Shown here piece by piece: positions 52,648 through 61,918 of a stretch of 64,000 nt of DNA. The DNA comes from Rhodanobacter denitrificans. GTDB taxonomy: Bacteria > Pseudomonadota > Gammaproteobacteria > Xanthomonadales > Rhodanobacteraceae. The stretch covers positions 124,001 to 188,000 of the forward strand of contig QFPO01000004.1 of assembly GCA_003241385.1 (NCBI GenBank), read 5' to 3'. Below the pieces are notes generated by a model. That model ran no database searches. It saw only the letters and a program-made list of their open reading frames with translations, and was not told where the DNA came from. The translations under genes were made by a program, and so were the position numbers. Position 1 is the stretch's first letter; every line of letters starts with the position of its first letter.

Positions 52648-53259
52648 TCAGCCGGACGCGGGCTGCGCGGCCGCCGGCGCAGCGATAGGCCGCACCAGTA
52701 CGCGATCGGTCAGGCGGTCGGCGCCGACGAAGTAGTCGGCGATGCCGACGTCGGCGAATCCGCATTTGGCATAGAACGCGATCGCACGCGCATTGCGCTC
52801 CCAGACCTTCAGCCACAGCGTGGCGCCGCCGAAGCGGCCGGCGGCGATCGCGTCGACTTCGGTCATCAGCCGCTGGCTGATGCCGCGTCCGTGCCACGCG
52901 CGGTCGACATAGAGCCGATGCAGTTCGATCGGCGCGCGGCCGGCGACGCACGGCGGCACGACCGCGCGCCGGACCTGCGCATAGGCGGCGAGGCGGCCGT
53001 CGCACTCGGCGAGCACGGTGACGACGCCGGGATCGGCGAGTTCGGCGGCCTGCTGGCGCGGTCCGAACGCGGTCGCCAGATGCAGGGCGATGTGCTCGGG
53101 CCCGATCCGGCCCGGCATGTCGCTGCCGTAGGTGTCCTCGAACGTGCGCGCTGCGAACGCGGCGAGCTCGGCCGCGTCCTCGTGCCGCGCATGGCGCAGA
53201 CGGCAGGCCGGCAAGGTGGCCGGTTCGGGCGCGGCGATCGTGTCGATCAGGCTATTCAT
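52648..53259 (-). CDS. GNAT family N-acetyltransferase
   Basis: Protein of 203 aa. The acetyl-CoA binding region reads LHRLYVDRAWHGRGISQRLM, with the GxG-type turn, and LWLKVWERNARAIAFYAKCGF is the usual last block. The substrate is unknown; the sequence resembles acetyltransferases acting on small amines or protein N-termini. The ATG at 53259 has only a weak ribosome binding site. It lies 128 bp after the subtilase gene on the same strand. Confidence 0.88.
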   Translation of the reverse strand: MNSLIDTIAAPEPATLPACRLRHARHEDAAELAAFAARTFEDTYGSDMPGRIGPEHIALHLATAFGPRQQAAELADPGVVTVLAECDGRLAAYAQVRRAVVPPCVAGRAPIELHRLYVDRAWHGRGISQRLMTEVDAIAAGRFGGATLWLKVWERNARAIAFYAKCGFADVGIADYFVGADRLTDRVLVRPIAAPAAAQPASG

Positions 53260-53387
53260 GCTCAAGCGCGGGTCCCTCGGCGCGTCGTACAGGCACAGCC
53301 TGGACGCGGGCCGGTCACGATGGAAGCGGGCGGGCACGCCGACCGGCCCGCCGCGATGGCGGGCCGGCGCGTTCGGACAGCGGTCAT

Positions 53388-56300
53388 CTACGGATCGACC
53401 GTCAGCGTCACCGGCACGATCAGCGTCGGCTGGTACGGATCGTTGCTGTCGATGCAGAGGCTGGCCGTGTGCGTCCCGGGCGCGAGCTGGCGCGGATCGA
53501 GCCGCAGCGCGACCTGCCGTGCGCTGCTGCCGGGCACCTCGCCCGACGAGGGCGCCAGCTGCAGCCACGGCGCTGCGCAGTCGATGCCGGTGCCGCCGAT
53601 GCGGCCTTCGATCGAGAACGCGGTATCGTCGAACGACACACCGATCACGCTGATCGGCGACCAGGTCGAGACACCGTAGATCACCGGCGAGATCAGCTTG
53701 GCGCCGAGATCGGCGCGCGTGGCCTGCAGCCAGCGCCAGTGCGCGGCGGTGCCGGTCACCGCATTGGCATAGGTCGGGAACACGCTGAGCCAGTACACGC
53801 CGGCCGGTAGATCGACGTCCTGGCCGGCCGCGGCCAGATCGAGCGTGATCGTGCCGTCCTCGATCGACACGCCAGCGCCGTCGGCCGGCGTCGTATGGGT
53901 CCAGATCGCGTTGCCGGGCCGCAACTCCGGATCGCCGGCCGGCGCGCCGCCTTCGTCCGGATAGATCGCCCAGGTGATCGGCTGGTTGGTCAGTGCCGCC
54001 GCCATCGCCAGACCCGGCGTGCGGATCGTGGTCAGGGCGGTGCGGGCGCGCAGACGGAAATCGTTGGCCGTGTAGACGCCGCCGTTCTGCGTCGTCGAGC
54101 GACTCGAGCGGACGCCGGCGGTGCCGCTCGGCACCTGCTCCCAGAGCACGGCGGCGTGATGCTCGTGCGTCTGCGCCCAGGTCAGCTCGCCGCTGTCGTG
54201 GTTGGCGACGGTCAGCGTCTGGCTGACGATGCCGCCGGACGCCGACGCGCGGGCCGTGACCGCCGCCGGCAACGTCGCGATCTGCGGCCGGCCGCTGCCG
54301 GCCTGGCGCCCGGCCGCGACGACGGTCAGATGCTGCGGCGGCGCGCGTCCGCCGGTCTCGGTCAGGATCACGCGGCCGAACGCGAGCGCGCCGTCGGGCG
54401 GCGGCGTCGCGGTGATCGCGAGCACCTGGTCGCGACCGGGGCTGGCCGGGTCGAAGCCGTCGGCGAACAGGCGGTCGGCGACGCCCGTGCCGCCGGCGTC
54501 GGCGGCCAGCGAGAACGTCGCCGGCGATACCTGGATCTGCAGTCCGGGCGTCGCCGCCTCGACGCTGGCGGTCCACTCGCCGGCCGTTTCGAGCGCGCTG
54601 CGCAGGCCGCGGACCCAGGTGCAGCTCGGCGCGCAGTCGGTGTCGCGCAGCGACGGCAGGTTCAGATCGCGCAGATCCAGGCTCGGGTTCGCCGGATCGG
54701 CGGCCAGGAAGTGCTCGACGCTCTCGTCGAGCAGCAGGCCGGCGCCGACCGCGGCCGCGACGTCGATGCGGCCGCTGCCGACCTGATCCCAGGTCCAGCC
54801 GTGCGCCCAGGTGTCGTCGACGCCGCTGGCCTTGGCCGTGCTCATCAGGGCGGAGGCGATCTCGGGCACACTCCAGTCCGGGCGTACGCTGCGCACCAGC
54901 GCGGCGGCGCCGGCGACGTGCGGTGCCGCCATCGAGGTCCCGTCGAGCGTCGCATAGCCGGGCGGATTGCTCGACGCGGCGAAGATGCGCACGCCGGGCG
55001 CGGCGAGATTGGGCTTGGTCAGATCGCGATAGACGCCCGGCGTCGGGCCGCGCAGCGAGAACACACCGAGCGCGTCGCCCTGCACCGGCGCGACGTCGAT
55101 GCGCACGTCGGCCTGCGCGGCGACGTGCGCCGCGAGCGCCTCGCCGGCGTCGAGCGTGATGCCGTAGGCCGGCACAGGCGGCTGGCCCTGCGTCTGCAGC
55201 TCGATCGCGCCCAGCGACGGCGTCGCGCGGATCAGCACCAGCTCGGCGCCGGCCGCGAACGCATTGGCGATCTGCGTGGCCGGCGCGCAGCCGGCATTGC
55301 GCACCAGCGCGGCGGCGCCGGCGAAGTAGCCGGCCGGGAACGCCGGCAGATCGGCCGGCGCGCCCTCGAGCCCGGCGCTGCAGCCTTCGAACATCGCCGA
55401 CTGCGCGTCGTAGTGGCGGATCGGCAGATCGCTGCGCGCGGTCAGGTTCGGCGCGTCGCTGGTCTTGTAGAGCTGGATGTCGGTCAGGCCGGCCGGTGCC
55501 GCGGGATCGGCGACGTCGAGCAGGCCGTCGGCCCAGACGTCGTGCGTGGTCGCGGCCACCGTGGTGACCCACGGTCCGAGATGATTGACGCGGCCGACCG
55601 GATACGGCTGCGCCGGCGTCGTATTGCCGGCCGAGGCCGCGACGAAGATGCCGTTGGCGACCAGGTCCAGCTTGACGCGATCCGGATCGTTCCACGGATC
55701 GGTGCCGCCGGCGATCGAGAAATTCAGCGCATCGACGTCGCCGTCGAGCAGGATGTTGTCGAGACTCGCGTAGATGCCCGAGAACGTGCAGCCGAGCCCC
55801 GGGCAGGCCTTGTAGGTGCGGATGTGCGCGCACGGCGCAACGCCTGAGACCGCGGGCCGCTGGCCGTCGGCCGCGACGAAGCTGCCGGCCGCGGTGGCGG
55901 CCGTATGCGTGCCGTGACCGACCACGTCGAACGGTTCGGCGCCGTTGCAGCGGCCGTTCTCGTCGGTGCTGGCGCAGTCGACGTAGCTCAGCAGCTTGGC
56001 GCCGAGCCCGTCGGCCGGACAGGTCGGATCGTCGGCGAACGAGGGATGGCCGGGCGTGATGCCGGTGTCGATCACCGCCACGACGGTGCCCTCGCCGCGG
56101 CTGCCCGGCAGGCCCGGCACGGCGACGCCGTTCCAGACCGCATCGGCATGGATGAAGGCCGGCGTGCGGAACGTGTCGAGGTATTCCACACCGTCCGGCC
56201 GCACGTCGGCGACGCCGGCCAGGCTGCGCACGCGCTCGGCTTCGGCCGGCGTCAGCTGCGCGGCGATGCCGCTGTGGCTGGCCAGATAGTGATGCGTGAC

Positions 56301-56561
56301 CAGCGGCGTGCGGCCGAGCGCGGCACGCATCGCCTGCGAATGGGCGCGCTGCGCGGTCACCAGTTCGGTACGCGCCTGCTCGAGCGCCGCCGCCGTGCGC
56401 AGGGGGGCGCCGCCCGGTCGCGACTCGAACAGGCCGGGCTCGGCATAACGGATCAGATAGCTGCGCGGCGCGTCGGCGGCGTCGGCCGCGCGTGCGCTCG
56501 TCGTGCCGATCGCGGACAGCACCGCGGCGAAGAGCAGCGTCGTTCGAAGGGTGTCACGCAC
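53388..56561 (-). CDS. secreted S8 (subtilisin-like) serine protease, multidomain
   Basis: Protein of 1057 aa starting at GTG (56561). It has a signal peptide, an I9-type propeptide (about 35-130) and a subtilase domain with D165 in VVAVIDTG, H216 in GHGTHT and the catalytic serine near 541 in GTSMAAPHVAG. A PA-type insert lies before the serine. The C-terminal part is a series of fibronectin- or Ig-like beta domains. Inside it, around 670, sits DRLFADGFDPASPG, an internal copy of the tail motif. The real C-terminus is LTVDP. Expected to be exported and self-processed. Confidence 0.88.
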   Translation of the reverse strand: MRDTLRTTLLFAAVLSAIGTTSARAADAADAPRSYLIRYAEPGLFESRPGGAPLRTAAALEQARTELVTAQRAHSQAMRAALGRTPLVTHHYLASHSGIAAQLTPAEAERVRSLAGVADVRPDGVEYLDTFRTPAFIHADAVWNGVAVPGLPGSRGEGTVVAVIDTGITPGHPSFADDPTCPADGLGAKLLSYVDCASTDENGRCNGAEPFDVVGHGTHTAATAAGSFVAADGQRPAVSGVAPCAHIRTYKACPGLGCTFSGIYASLDNILLDGDVDALNFSIAGGTDPWNDPDRVKLDLVANGIFVAASAGNTTPAQPYPVGRVNHLGPWVTTVAATTHDVWADGLLDVADPAAPAGLTDIQLYKTSDAPNLTARSDLPIRHYDAQSAMFEGCSAGLEGAPADLPAFPAGYFAGAAALVRNAGCAPATQIANAFAAGAELVLIRATPSLGAIELQTQGQPPVPAYGITLDAGEALAAHVAAQADVRIDVAPVQGDALGVFSLRGPTPGVYRDLTKPNLAAPGVRIFAASSNPPGYATLDGTSMAAPHVAGAAALVRSVRPDWSVPEIASALMSTAKASGVDDTWAHGWTWDQVGSGRIDVAAAVGAGLLLDESVEHFLAADPANPSLDLRDLNLPSLRDTDCAPSCTWVRGLRSALETAGEWTASVEAATPGLQIQVSPATFSLAADAGGTGVADRLFADGFDPASPGRDQVLAITATPPPDGALAFGRVILTETGGRAPPQHLTVVAAGRQAGSGRPQIATLPAAVTARASASGGIVSQTLTVANHDSGELTWAQTHEHHAAVLWEQVPSGTAGVRSSRSTTQNGGVYTANDFRLRARTALTTIRTPGLAMAAALTNQPITWAIYPDEGGAPAGDPELRPGNAIWTHTTPADGAGVSIEDGTITLDLAAAGQDVDLPAGVYWLSVFPTYANAVTGTAAHWRWLQATRADLGAKLISPVIYGVSTWSPISVIGVSFDDTAFSIEGRIGGTGIDCAAPWLQLAPSSGEVPGSSARQVALRLDPRQLAPGTHTASLCIDSNDPYQPTLIVPVTLTVDP

Positions 56562-56672
56562 GTGAGGAGTTCCCGATCATGTGGGAGAGAGATGCGGCCC
56601 GGAATCGAGCCGCATCGGGATGCCGTATCCGCGGCCCGGAGCGGAGACTGGCGCCTCCGCTCCGGCCGTCCG

Positions 56673-59648
56673 TCAGTCGCGCGGCGCGGCGCGGCAGGCG
56701 CCGGACGTCGCCTCGAAGCCGTCGGCGAACAGCGTGTCCTCGCAGACGTCGAACACGCGGCCGTAGACCGAGAAGCCGAAGTCGCGCGCGCTGGCGTCGA
56801 ACTGATCCGGACACTGCGCGAACGTCGACCAGGCCGTGCACGCGGCGCTGAGCTGCCCGCCCGGATTGCGCCAGACCGCCGGCTGGTGGTGCTGCACCGT
56901 GGTCTGCCCCCACAGGCCGAGTACCGGCGAGGAGATGTCGACGTCGGCGAACGACCACACCACCCAGTAGGTCCCGGCATCGAGCACGCACGGCGCGTCG
57001 AGCCAGACGCCGATCTGGTTGGCCGGCTGGTCGAGCACGAAGGCCGGCACGCGCGGCGCCAGGCAGACGATCTCCTCGCCGGGGTGTCCGCTGCCGTCGT
57101 CGGCGTGGACGCGCAGGTTCACGTGCGACGGGAACGTGCCGTTGTTGCTGTAGGCGGTGAAGTTGAAGCCCGAGACGCGCCAGCCTTCGGTGGCGGTCAC
57201 GACGAAGTCGTCGGCACCCTCGGACGACATGCCGGTCACGACGGCCGGCGCGACCACGGTGTTGTTGAACGCGCGCAGCGAGGTCTCGGTGACGCTCTGG
57301 TCGTACAACACCGCGTCGGAGACGATGAAGCTGACCGGCACCGCGACGTCGGGCTTGCGCGGATCGGTGCTGTGCACGCAGATCGAGGCTTCGTAGCGGC
57401 CCGGCGCGAGGCCGGCGCCGTCGAACGTCACCGTGACCGACTGACCGGGCGCGCCGGCCGCGATCGATCCGGACGTCGGCGTCGCCGACAGCCACGGCAC
57501 GTCGCCCGGCGCGGCGCAGCCGACCGACGGCTTGGCCAGCGCGATCGTGCCGACCTGGGTGCCCGGGAAGCCGCCGGTCGGCGGATAGCTGCCGATCGGC
57601 GTGGACAGGCCGCTCAGCGGATCCATGCGGCGCAGCTCGCCGACCGTCACGCCGCTGGAATTGACGTAGGCGGCCGAGTAGTAGAGGACGCCGGTCTGCG
57701 GGTCGAACTCCAGATCCTGGAAGCCGGCCAGCTGCAGGCCGAGCGTCTCGATCGGACGCGCCTGGCCGGTCAGCTTGTCGATCGCGACGAACATCTGGCC
57801 GTAGAGATCGATGCCGTACATCAGGCCGCCCGGCGAGATCGCCAGCGTATGGATCGAGTACGGCGGATTGAGGCCCGGGCCGGTGATGTCGCCGACCTTG
57901 GTCGCGCGGCCGGTGGCGAGGTCGATCGTGTAGAGCTTGGCGAACAGTCCGTCGTTGCTGTTGATCGCGTAGACCGTGCCGGTCAGCGGGTCCTGGGTCA
58001 TGCCGCTCCAGGTCCAGCTGTCGCCGCCGGTGATCTGGCCGAGCTGCGTGAACGCGCCGGTGGCGACGTCGAGCGTGCCGTAGGTGCCCGGCGGATAGGT
58101 CCAGCTGTCGTAGACGATCACGTAGAGCTTCGTGAAGTCGTTGCCGATGAACTGGCTGGCGAAGTACCAGGTGTCGACGTCCGGATTGATGATGCTGAAG
58201 GTGCCGGTCGGATCGGCGCCGTCGAAGCCGAGGAAGCCGGCGATCGGGCTGGTGCCGAAGAACGGCAGGCCGGCGTTCGGCGCCAGCGGCCGGCGGGTCG
58301 GCAGCCACGGCAGCCGCACCGCATCGGCGAACGTCGAGGCCAGCGAGCCCGGCGTCGCTTCCGCGGCCTGGCCGATCGGCGGCGCGATGTAGCGCGGCGT
58401 GCGTGGGAAGTGCGCGGTCGTGCCGCCGGGTGCCTCACCGAGGTTCCAGGCCAGATCGCGTGCGCCGACGTTGTCGATCGACAACGTCCGCGTCACGGTC
58501 TCGCCGGGTCCGGCGACCGCCGAGATCGCGGCCGGCGCCACGGCGATTTCAGGAATGCCCGCGTCGAGGTGGACGGTGTTGCCGGCGGCGGTGCCGCCGA
58601 CCTCGGGCGAGTAGGTCCAGACGATCGAGCGGCCGGGGGCCAGCGACGGCTCGCGGTACGAATACTGCGTGTAGAGACCGGCCGGATCGCCCTGCAGGCC
58701 GATCGTCGCGAACGCGCCGTGGTCGGCCTCGTTGCCGAACGCGGTGGCCGCGTACTCGAAGCGGATCGTGTCGCTGCCTTCCTGGAAGATCACCTGGAAG
58801 CGCGCCGTCGTCGTGCTGGCGATGCTGGTGCCCAGATCGTTCCACTGCACGATCAGGCGCCGGTTAGGCTCGGTGCCGAGCGTCTGCGCGAAGACGCCGC
58901 CGGGCGCGCGGTCCAGGTCCGACCACATCGGCGCGATCACGGTCGGCACCAGCACGCGGCCGAAACCGACCGTCACCGGCAGCGGCTCGTTGTAGGCATA
59001 GCCGTAGTCCGGCGTGGAGCCGGCCTGCGGCGACAGGCAGGCCGGATCGTCGAACAGCAGGACGCCGTCGTTGCTGACGCACAGCGCCGAGGACGTACGT
59101 CCGTAGAAGCGCAGCGGGAACGCGCTCGTGTAGGCGGCCAGATCCGGTGCGGCGTCGAAGCCGATCCGCGTGCCGGTGCCGGCGATGTCGACGAAGCCGG
59201 ACGCGCCGGTGTCGGCGTAGCTGTAGCTCGGCAGCGAGGCGTAGCCGCGCCAGGTCGCGGTGCGCTGGGTGTCGCCGACGGCGACGATCGTGCGCACGCG
59301 GCGATGGGTCTGGCCCGGCGCCAGCGTGATCGGCTCGTACGACAGGATCGTGCCGTCGAGGCTGTCCTCGAGCGACTGATGCGTCAGCGTCGTCGTGCCG
59401 TTGTTGGTCAGCGTGTAGCACAGCAGCACCTGATCGCCGGTCGTCGCCTCCAGCTCGGTCGCGGTGCCGCAGGTGTTCGGATTGCCCTGGTACGGCGCGA
59501 GCGTCAGCGTCAGTGTCAGATCGCCGCCGGCCGGCGTGGCGGGCGTGGATACGGTGGCGTGGCTCGCCGGCGGGGCGACCGCCAGCGTCAACGCCAGCAC
59601 CGGCGCGGCGGCCAGTGCGGCGAAGCGGACAAACGAGAAACGGTTCAT
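56673..59648 (-). CDS. giant secreted beta-rich protein, LFADGFE tail
   Basis: Protein of 991 aa with a signal peptide (MNRFSFVRFAALAAAPVLAL, cleavage after SHA). An N-terminal Ig-like region (about 40-130) is followed by a nidogen-like/propeller segment (GVLLFDDPACLSPQ, FQVIFQEGSDTIRFEYAA). DUF11/ASPM-like beta repeats then appear (SIDNVGARDLAWNL, VTVTFDGAGLAPGRYEASIC). The C-terminal part carries GVWLDAPCVLDAGTYWVVW. It ends in DTLFADGFEATSGACRAAPRD, so the motif is followed by 12 further residues. Probably an extracellular or surface protein linked to the downstream subtilase gene by orientation and shared style. Confidence 0.78.
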   Translation of the reverse strand: MNRFSFVRFAALAAAPVLALTLAVAPPASHATVSTPATPAGGDLTLTLTLAPYQGNPNTCGTATELEATTGDQVLLCYTLTNNGTTTLTHQSLEDSLDGTILSYEPITLAPGQTHRRVRTIVAVGDTQRTATWRGYASLPSYSYADTGASGFVDIAGTGTRIGFDAAPDLAAYTSAFPLRFYGRTSSALCVSNDGVLLFDDPACLSPQAGSTPDYGYAYNEPLPVTVGFGRVLVPTVIAPMWSDLDRAPGGVFAQTLGTEPNRRLIVQWNDLGTSIASTTTARFQVIFQEGSDTIRFEYAATAFGNEADHGAFATIGLQGDPAGLYTQYSYREPSLAPGRSIVWTYSPEVGGTAAGNTVHLDAGIPEIAVAPAAISAVAGPGETVTRTLSIDNVGARDLAWNLGEAPGGTTAHFPRTPRYIAPPIGQAAEATPGSLASTFADAVRLPWLPTRRPLAPNAGLPFFGTSPIAGFLGFDGADPTGTFSIINPDVDTWYFASQFIGNDFTKLYVIVYDSWTYPPGTYGTLDVATGAFTQLGQITGGDSWTWSGMTQDPLTGTVYAINSNDGLFAKLYTIDLATGRATKVGDITGPGLNPPYSIHTLAISPGGLMYGIDLYGQMFVAIDKLTGQARPIETLGLQLAGFQDLEFDPQTGVLYYSAAYVNSSGVTVGELRRMDPLSGLSTPIGSYPPTGGFPGTQVGTIALAKPSVGCAAPGDVPWLSATPTSGSIAAGAPGQSVTVTFDGAGLAPGRYEASICVHSTDPRKPDVAVPVSFIVSDAVLYDQSVTETSLRAFNNTVVAPAVVTGMSSEGADDFVVTATEGWRVSGFNFTAYSNNGTFPSHVNLRVHADDGSGHPGEEIVCLAPRVPAFVLDQPANQIGVWLDAPCVLDAGTYWVVWSFADVDISSPVLGLWGQTTVQHHQPAVWRNPGGQLSAACTAWSTFAQCPDQFDASARDFGFSVYGRVFDVCEDTLFADGFEATSGACRAAPRD

Positions 59649-59899
59649 GACAACGGTTCTCCCGGGGAGTCGGTAAGCGGAGTCGGCCGGGCGCTCCCGG
59701 CAGCCGGAGGACCCAGCGGCGGCTGTCCGGCCGCCGTCACGCGTCGGGCGCGCGCACCGCCGCCGCGAACGGCTGCGGCGATCCGGACCGGCTGCGAGAT
59801 CCGCCCGGTGCGCCCCCTGACTCTCGTGTATGGGCAGATAGACGTTTAGCCGCCTATCCGATGTAGCCCTCGTTGCTGCACAATGTCGGCATGATGACG

Positions 59900-59920
59900 G
59901 GATGTAAAATATTTAAATCC
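59900..59920. promoter_or_regulatory. AT-rich imperfect palindrome upstream of LysR gene
   Basis: The 21 nt from 59900 (GGATGTAAAAT) to 59920 (ATTTAAATCC) form an imperfect inverted repeat, 23 bp before the LysR ATG. It stands out in GC-rich DNA. It may be an operator or promoter for the LysR gene and/or the divergent giant protein. Confidence 0.4.
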
Positions 59921-59943
59921 TGCCTGCACCATCAGGAAATCCG

Positions 59944-60888
59944 ATGAGCCTGACGCTGCGGCAACTGCGCTACGCACAAGCGGCGGCACGCTACGGCAAC
60001 GTCACGACCGCGGCCAAGGCGCTACACGTGTCGCAGCCGTCGATCTCGATGGCGATCACGCAGATCGAGGAACACTTCGGCAAGCCGGTATTCGTGCGCC
60101 AGCGCGGATCGGGCGTGTCGCTGACCGCGTTCGGACACGTCGTGATGGCCAAGGCGCGCCAGCTGCTGGCCGATGCCGAAACGCTCGAGACGCTCGCCGA
60201 TGCCGACAGCGGCCTGCGCGGCGAGCTCGTGCTCGGCTGCTTCGAGGATCTGGCGCCGTACTGCGTGCCGTCGATCCTGGCGCGGCTGCGCCGCCGCTGC
60301 CCGGCGATCGACGTGGTCGTACGCGAGGAGGGTTTCGACACGATCGGCCGCCACCTCGACGACGGTGCGATCGATCTGGCGATCAGCTACGACCTCGGCC
60401 TGCCGGCGAGCTCGACCGCGACGATCCTGTGCGAGCTCGCGCCGCAGGCCCTGCTGCCGGCCGATCACCGGCTGGCCGCGCGCTCCAGCGTGACGATGGC
60501 CGAGCTGGCCGACGAGCCGCTGATCCTGACCGATCAGGCGCAGAGCTGGCAGCACGTGCTGGAGCTGTTCCATCTGTGCAACGTGCGCCCGGCGCGGGCG
60601 ATACGGACCGGCTCGTTCGAGCTGCAGCGCGCGATGGTCGCCAACGGCCTCGGCGTCGCGCTGGCGTACTCGCGCCCGTACGGCGATTTCAGCTACGACG
60701 GCCGGCCGCTGCTGCGCCGGCCGATCGCCGACCCGCTGCCGCTGCAGCGGATCGTGATCGCGCAGAAGGCGCGCAATGCGCTGGCGGCGATCCAGATGGT
60801 CTTCGTCGAGGAGACCAAGCGCTGGTTCGACGAGGTCTGGCCGACGATCCACGCCGACGGCGCTGCCGCCCGGACGGTCGCGCTGTGA
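59944..60888 (+). CDS. LysR family transcriptional regulator
   Basis: Protein of 314 aa. The winged helix spans residues 1-60 (LTLRQLRYAQAAARYGNVTT, then VSQPSISMAITQIEEHFGKP). A periplasmic-binding-type effector domain follows (about 92-295). The closest branch is the CynR/OxyR-like group. Upstream is a 295-bp divergent gap with an AT-rich palindrome. Target and effector unknown. AGGAAA lies a few bases before the ATG. Confidence 0.88.
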   Translation: MSLTLRQLRYAQAAARYGNVTTAAKALHVSQPSISMAITQIEEHFGKPVFVRQRGSGVSLTAFGHVVMAKARQLLADAETLETLADADSGLRGELVLGCFEDLAPYCVPSILARLRRRCPAIDVVVREEGFDTIGRHLDDGAIDLAISYDLGLPASSTATILCELAPQALLPADHRLAARSSVTMAELADEPLILTDQAQSWQHVLELFHLCNVRPARAIRTGSFELQRAMVANGLGVALAYSRPYGDFSYDGRPLLRRPIADPLPLQRIVIAQKARNALAAIQMVFVEETKRWFDEVWPTIHADGAAARTVAL

Positions 60889-60967
60889 GGCGCCGGCGGC
60901 CGGCGCATGCGCCGCCGCACGATCGGGCCCTCGATGCCGGCGCGACGACGGTCGCGCAGATCCACGC

Positions 60968-61918
60968 TTATGCCGGCGCCGCGCGCCGGCCGCTGATCAG
61001 ACAGAACGCGACGATGCCGGCGACGATCAGGCAGGCGCCGCCGAGCGCCCGGCCGAGCGGCCAGGCCTCGCCGAGCAGCAGCACGCCAAGCGCGGTCGCG
61101 AACAGCAGCTCGGCGGCCTGCATCGCCTCGACCGCGGCGAGCGCGGTCGGATCCTCGCGCACCCACTCGGTCGCCGCGAAGAACAGCAGCGTCGCGACCA
61201 CGCCGGAGGCGAGCGCGACGCCGGCCGCCGACAGCGTCTGCACCCACGACGGCGGCCCGGCCTGCAGCCAGCCCCAGCCGGCCAGCACGAGCCAGGCCGG
61301 CTGGCTCATCAGCGTCATGCCGAACACGCGCTGCAGCGTGGTCAGATGCTGGCCGGTCCGCTCCAGATGCAGCAGCAGCATGCGGTTGCCGAGCGGATAC
61401 GCGAACGCGGCGACGACCACGCAGGCCAGCGCGATCCAGCCGGCGCGGTCGAGGCGTCCGTCGGCATGGTCGAGCTGCATCAGCAATACGCCGGCGACGA
61501 CGACCAGACCAGCCGCCAGCGCCGGCAGCGGAATGCGGCGGCGGGCGTCCTCGTAGATCAGCGGCGACATCAGCAGGCCGGCGATCACGGTGATCTGGAA
61601 GCTGCCGGCGACCAGCCACGACGGACCGCTGGCCGCCGCATAGGTCAGGCAGGCACAGAACAGACCGAAGCCGATCAGGCTCCACAGCAGCCAGATGCCG
61701 GGATGGCGACCGATCACCGCGCGCAGCTCGCCGAGTCCGCCGGCGAACGGCAGCACCGCCGCGAGCAGCGGCAGCGTGATCAGGTAGCGCAGCGCGGCCG
61801 TCCACGCCCAGTGGCCGCCGCTGGTCGCGGCGAGCCGGTTCAGCACGTAGGTCAGCGTGAAGAACAGCGCCGACACCAGCGCCACGCCGATCGCGGCCAG
61901 CGCGCGGGTGCGCGTCAC
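60968..61918 (-). CDS. EmrE/EamA-type drug/metabolite transporter
   Basis: Membrane protein of 316 aa with about ten helices and the two-half design of the drug/metabolite transporter superfamily. Recognisable segments are LFFTLTYVLNRLAAT at the start and EAMQAAELLFATALGVLLLG near the end; the order resembles the multidrug resistance efflux (PF13536-like) family. The start is a GTG at 61918 that overlaps the end of bioC by 4 bp. Substrate unknown; export of a biotin-pathway compound is only a possibility. Confidence 0.82.
   Translation of the reverse strand: MTRTRALAAIGVALVSALFFTLTYVLNRLAATSGGHWAWTAALRYLITLPLLAAVLPFAGGLGELRAVIGRHPGIWLLWSLIGFGLFCACLTYAAASGPSWLVAGSFQITVIAGLLMSPLIYEDARRRIPLPALAAGLVVVAGVLLMQLDHADGRLDRAGWIALACVVVAAFAYPLGNRMLLLHLERTGQHLTTLQRVFGMTLMSQPAWLVLAGWGWLQAGPPSWVQTLSAAGVALASGVVATLLFFAATEWVREDPTALAAVEAMQAAELLFATALGVLLLGEAWPLGRALGGACLIVAGIVAFCLISGRRAAPA

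Noticed and set aside
48821..53005. Open frame of 1394 codons on the minus strand
   Set aside because: Antisense to the CotH gene and in another frame over pldA, both well supported.
55905..59849. Open frame of 1314 codons on the plus strand
   Set aside because: Antisense to the subtilase and giant secreted protein. Composition is Arg/Ala/Gly-rich and no motif is present.
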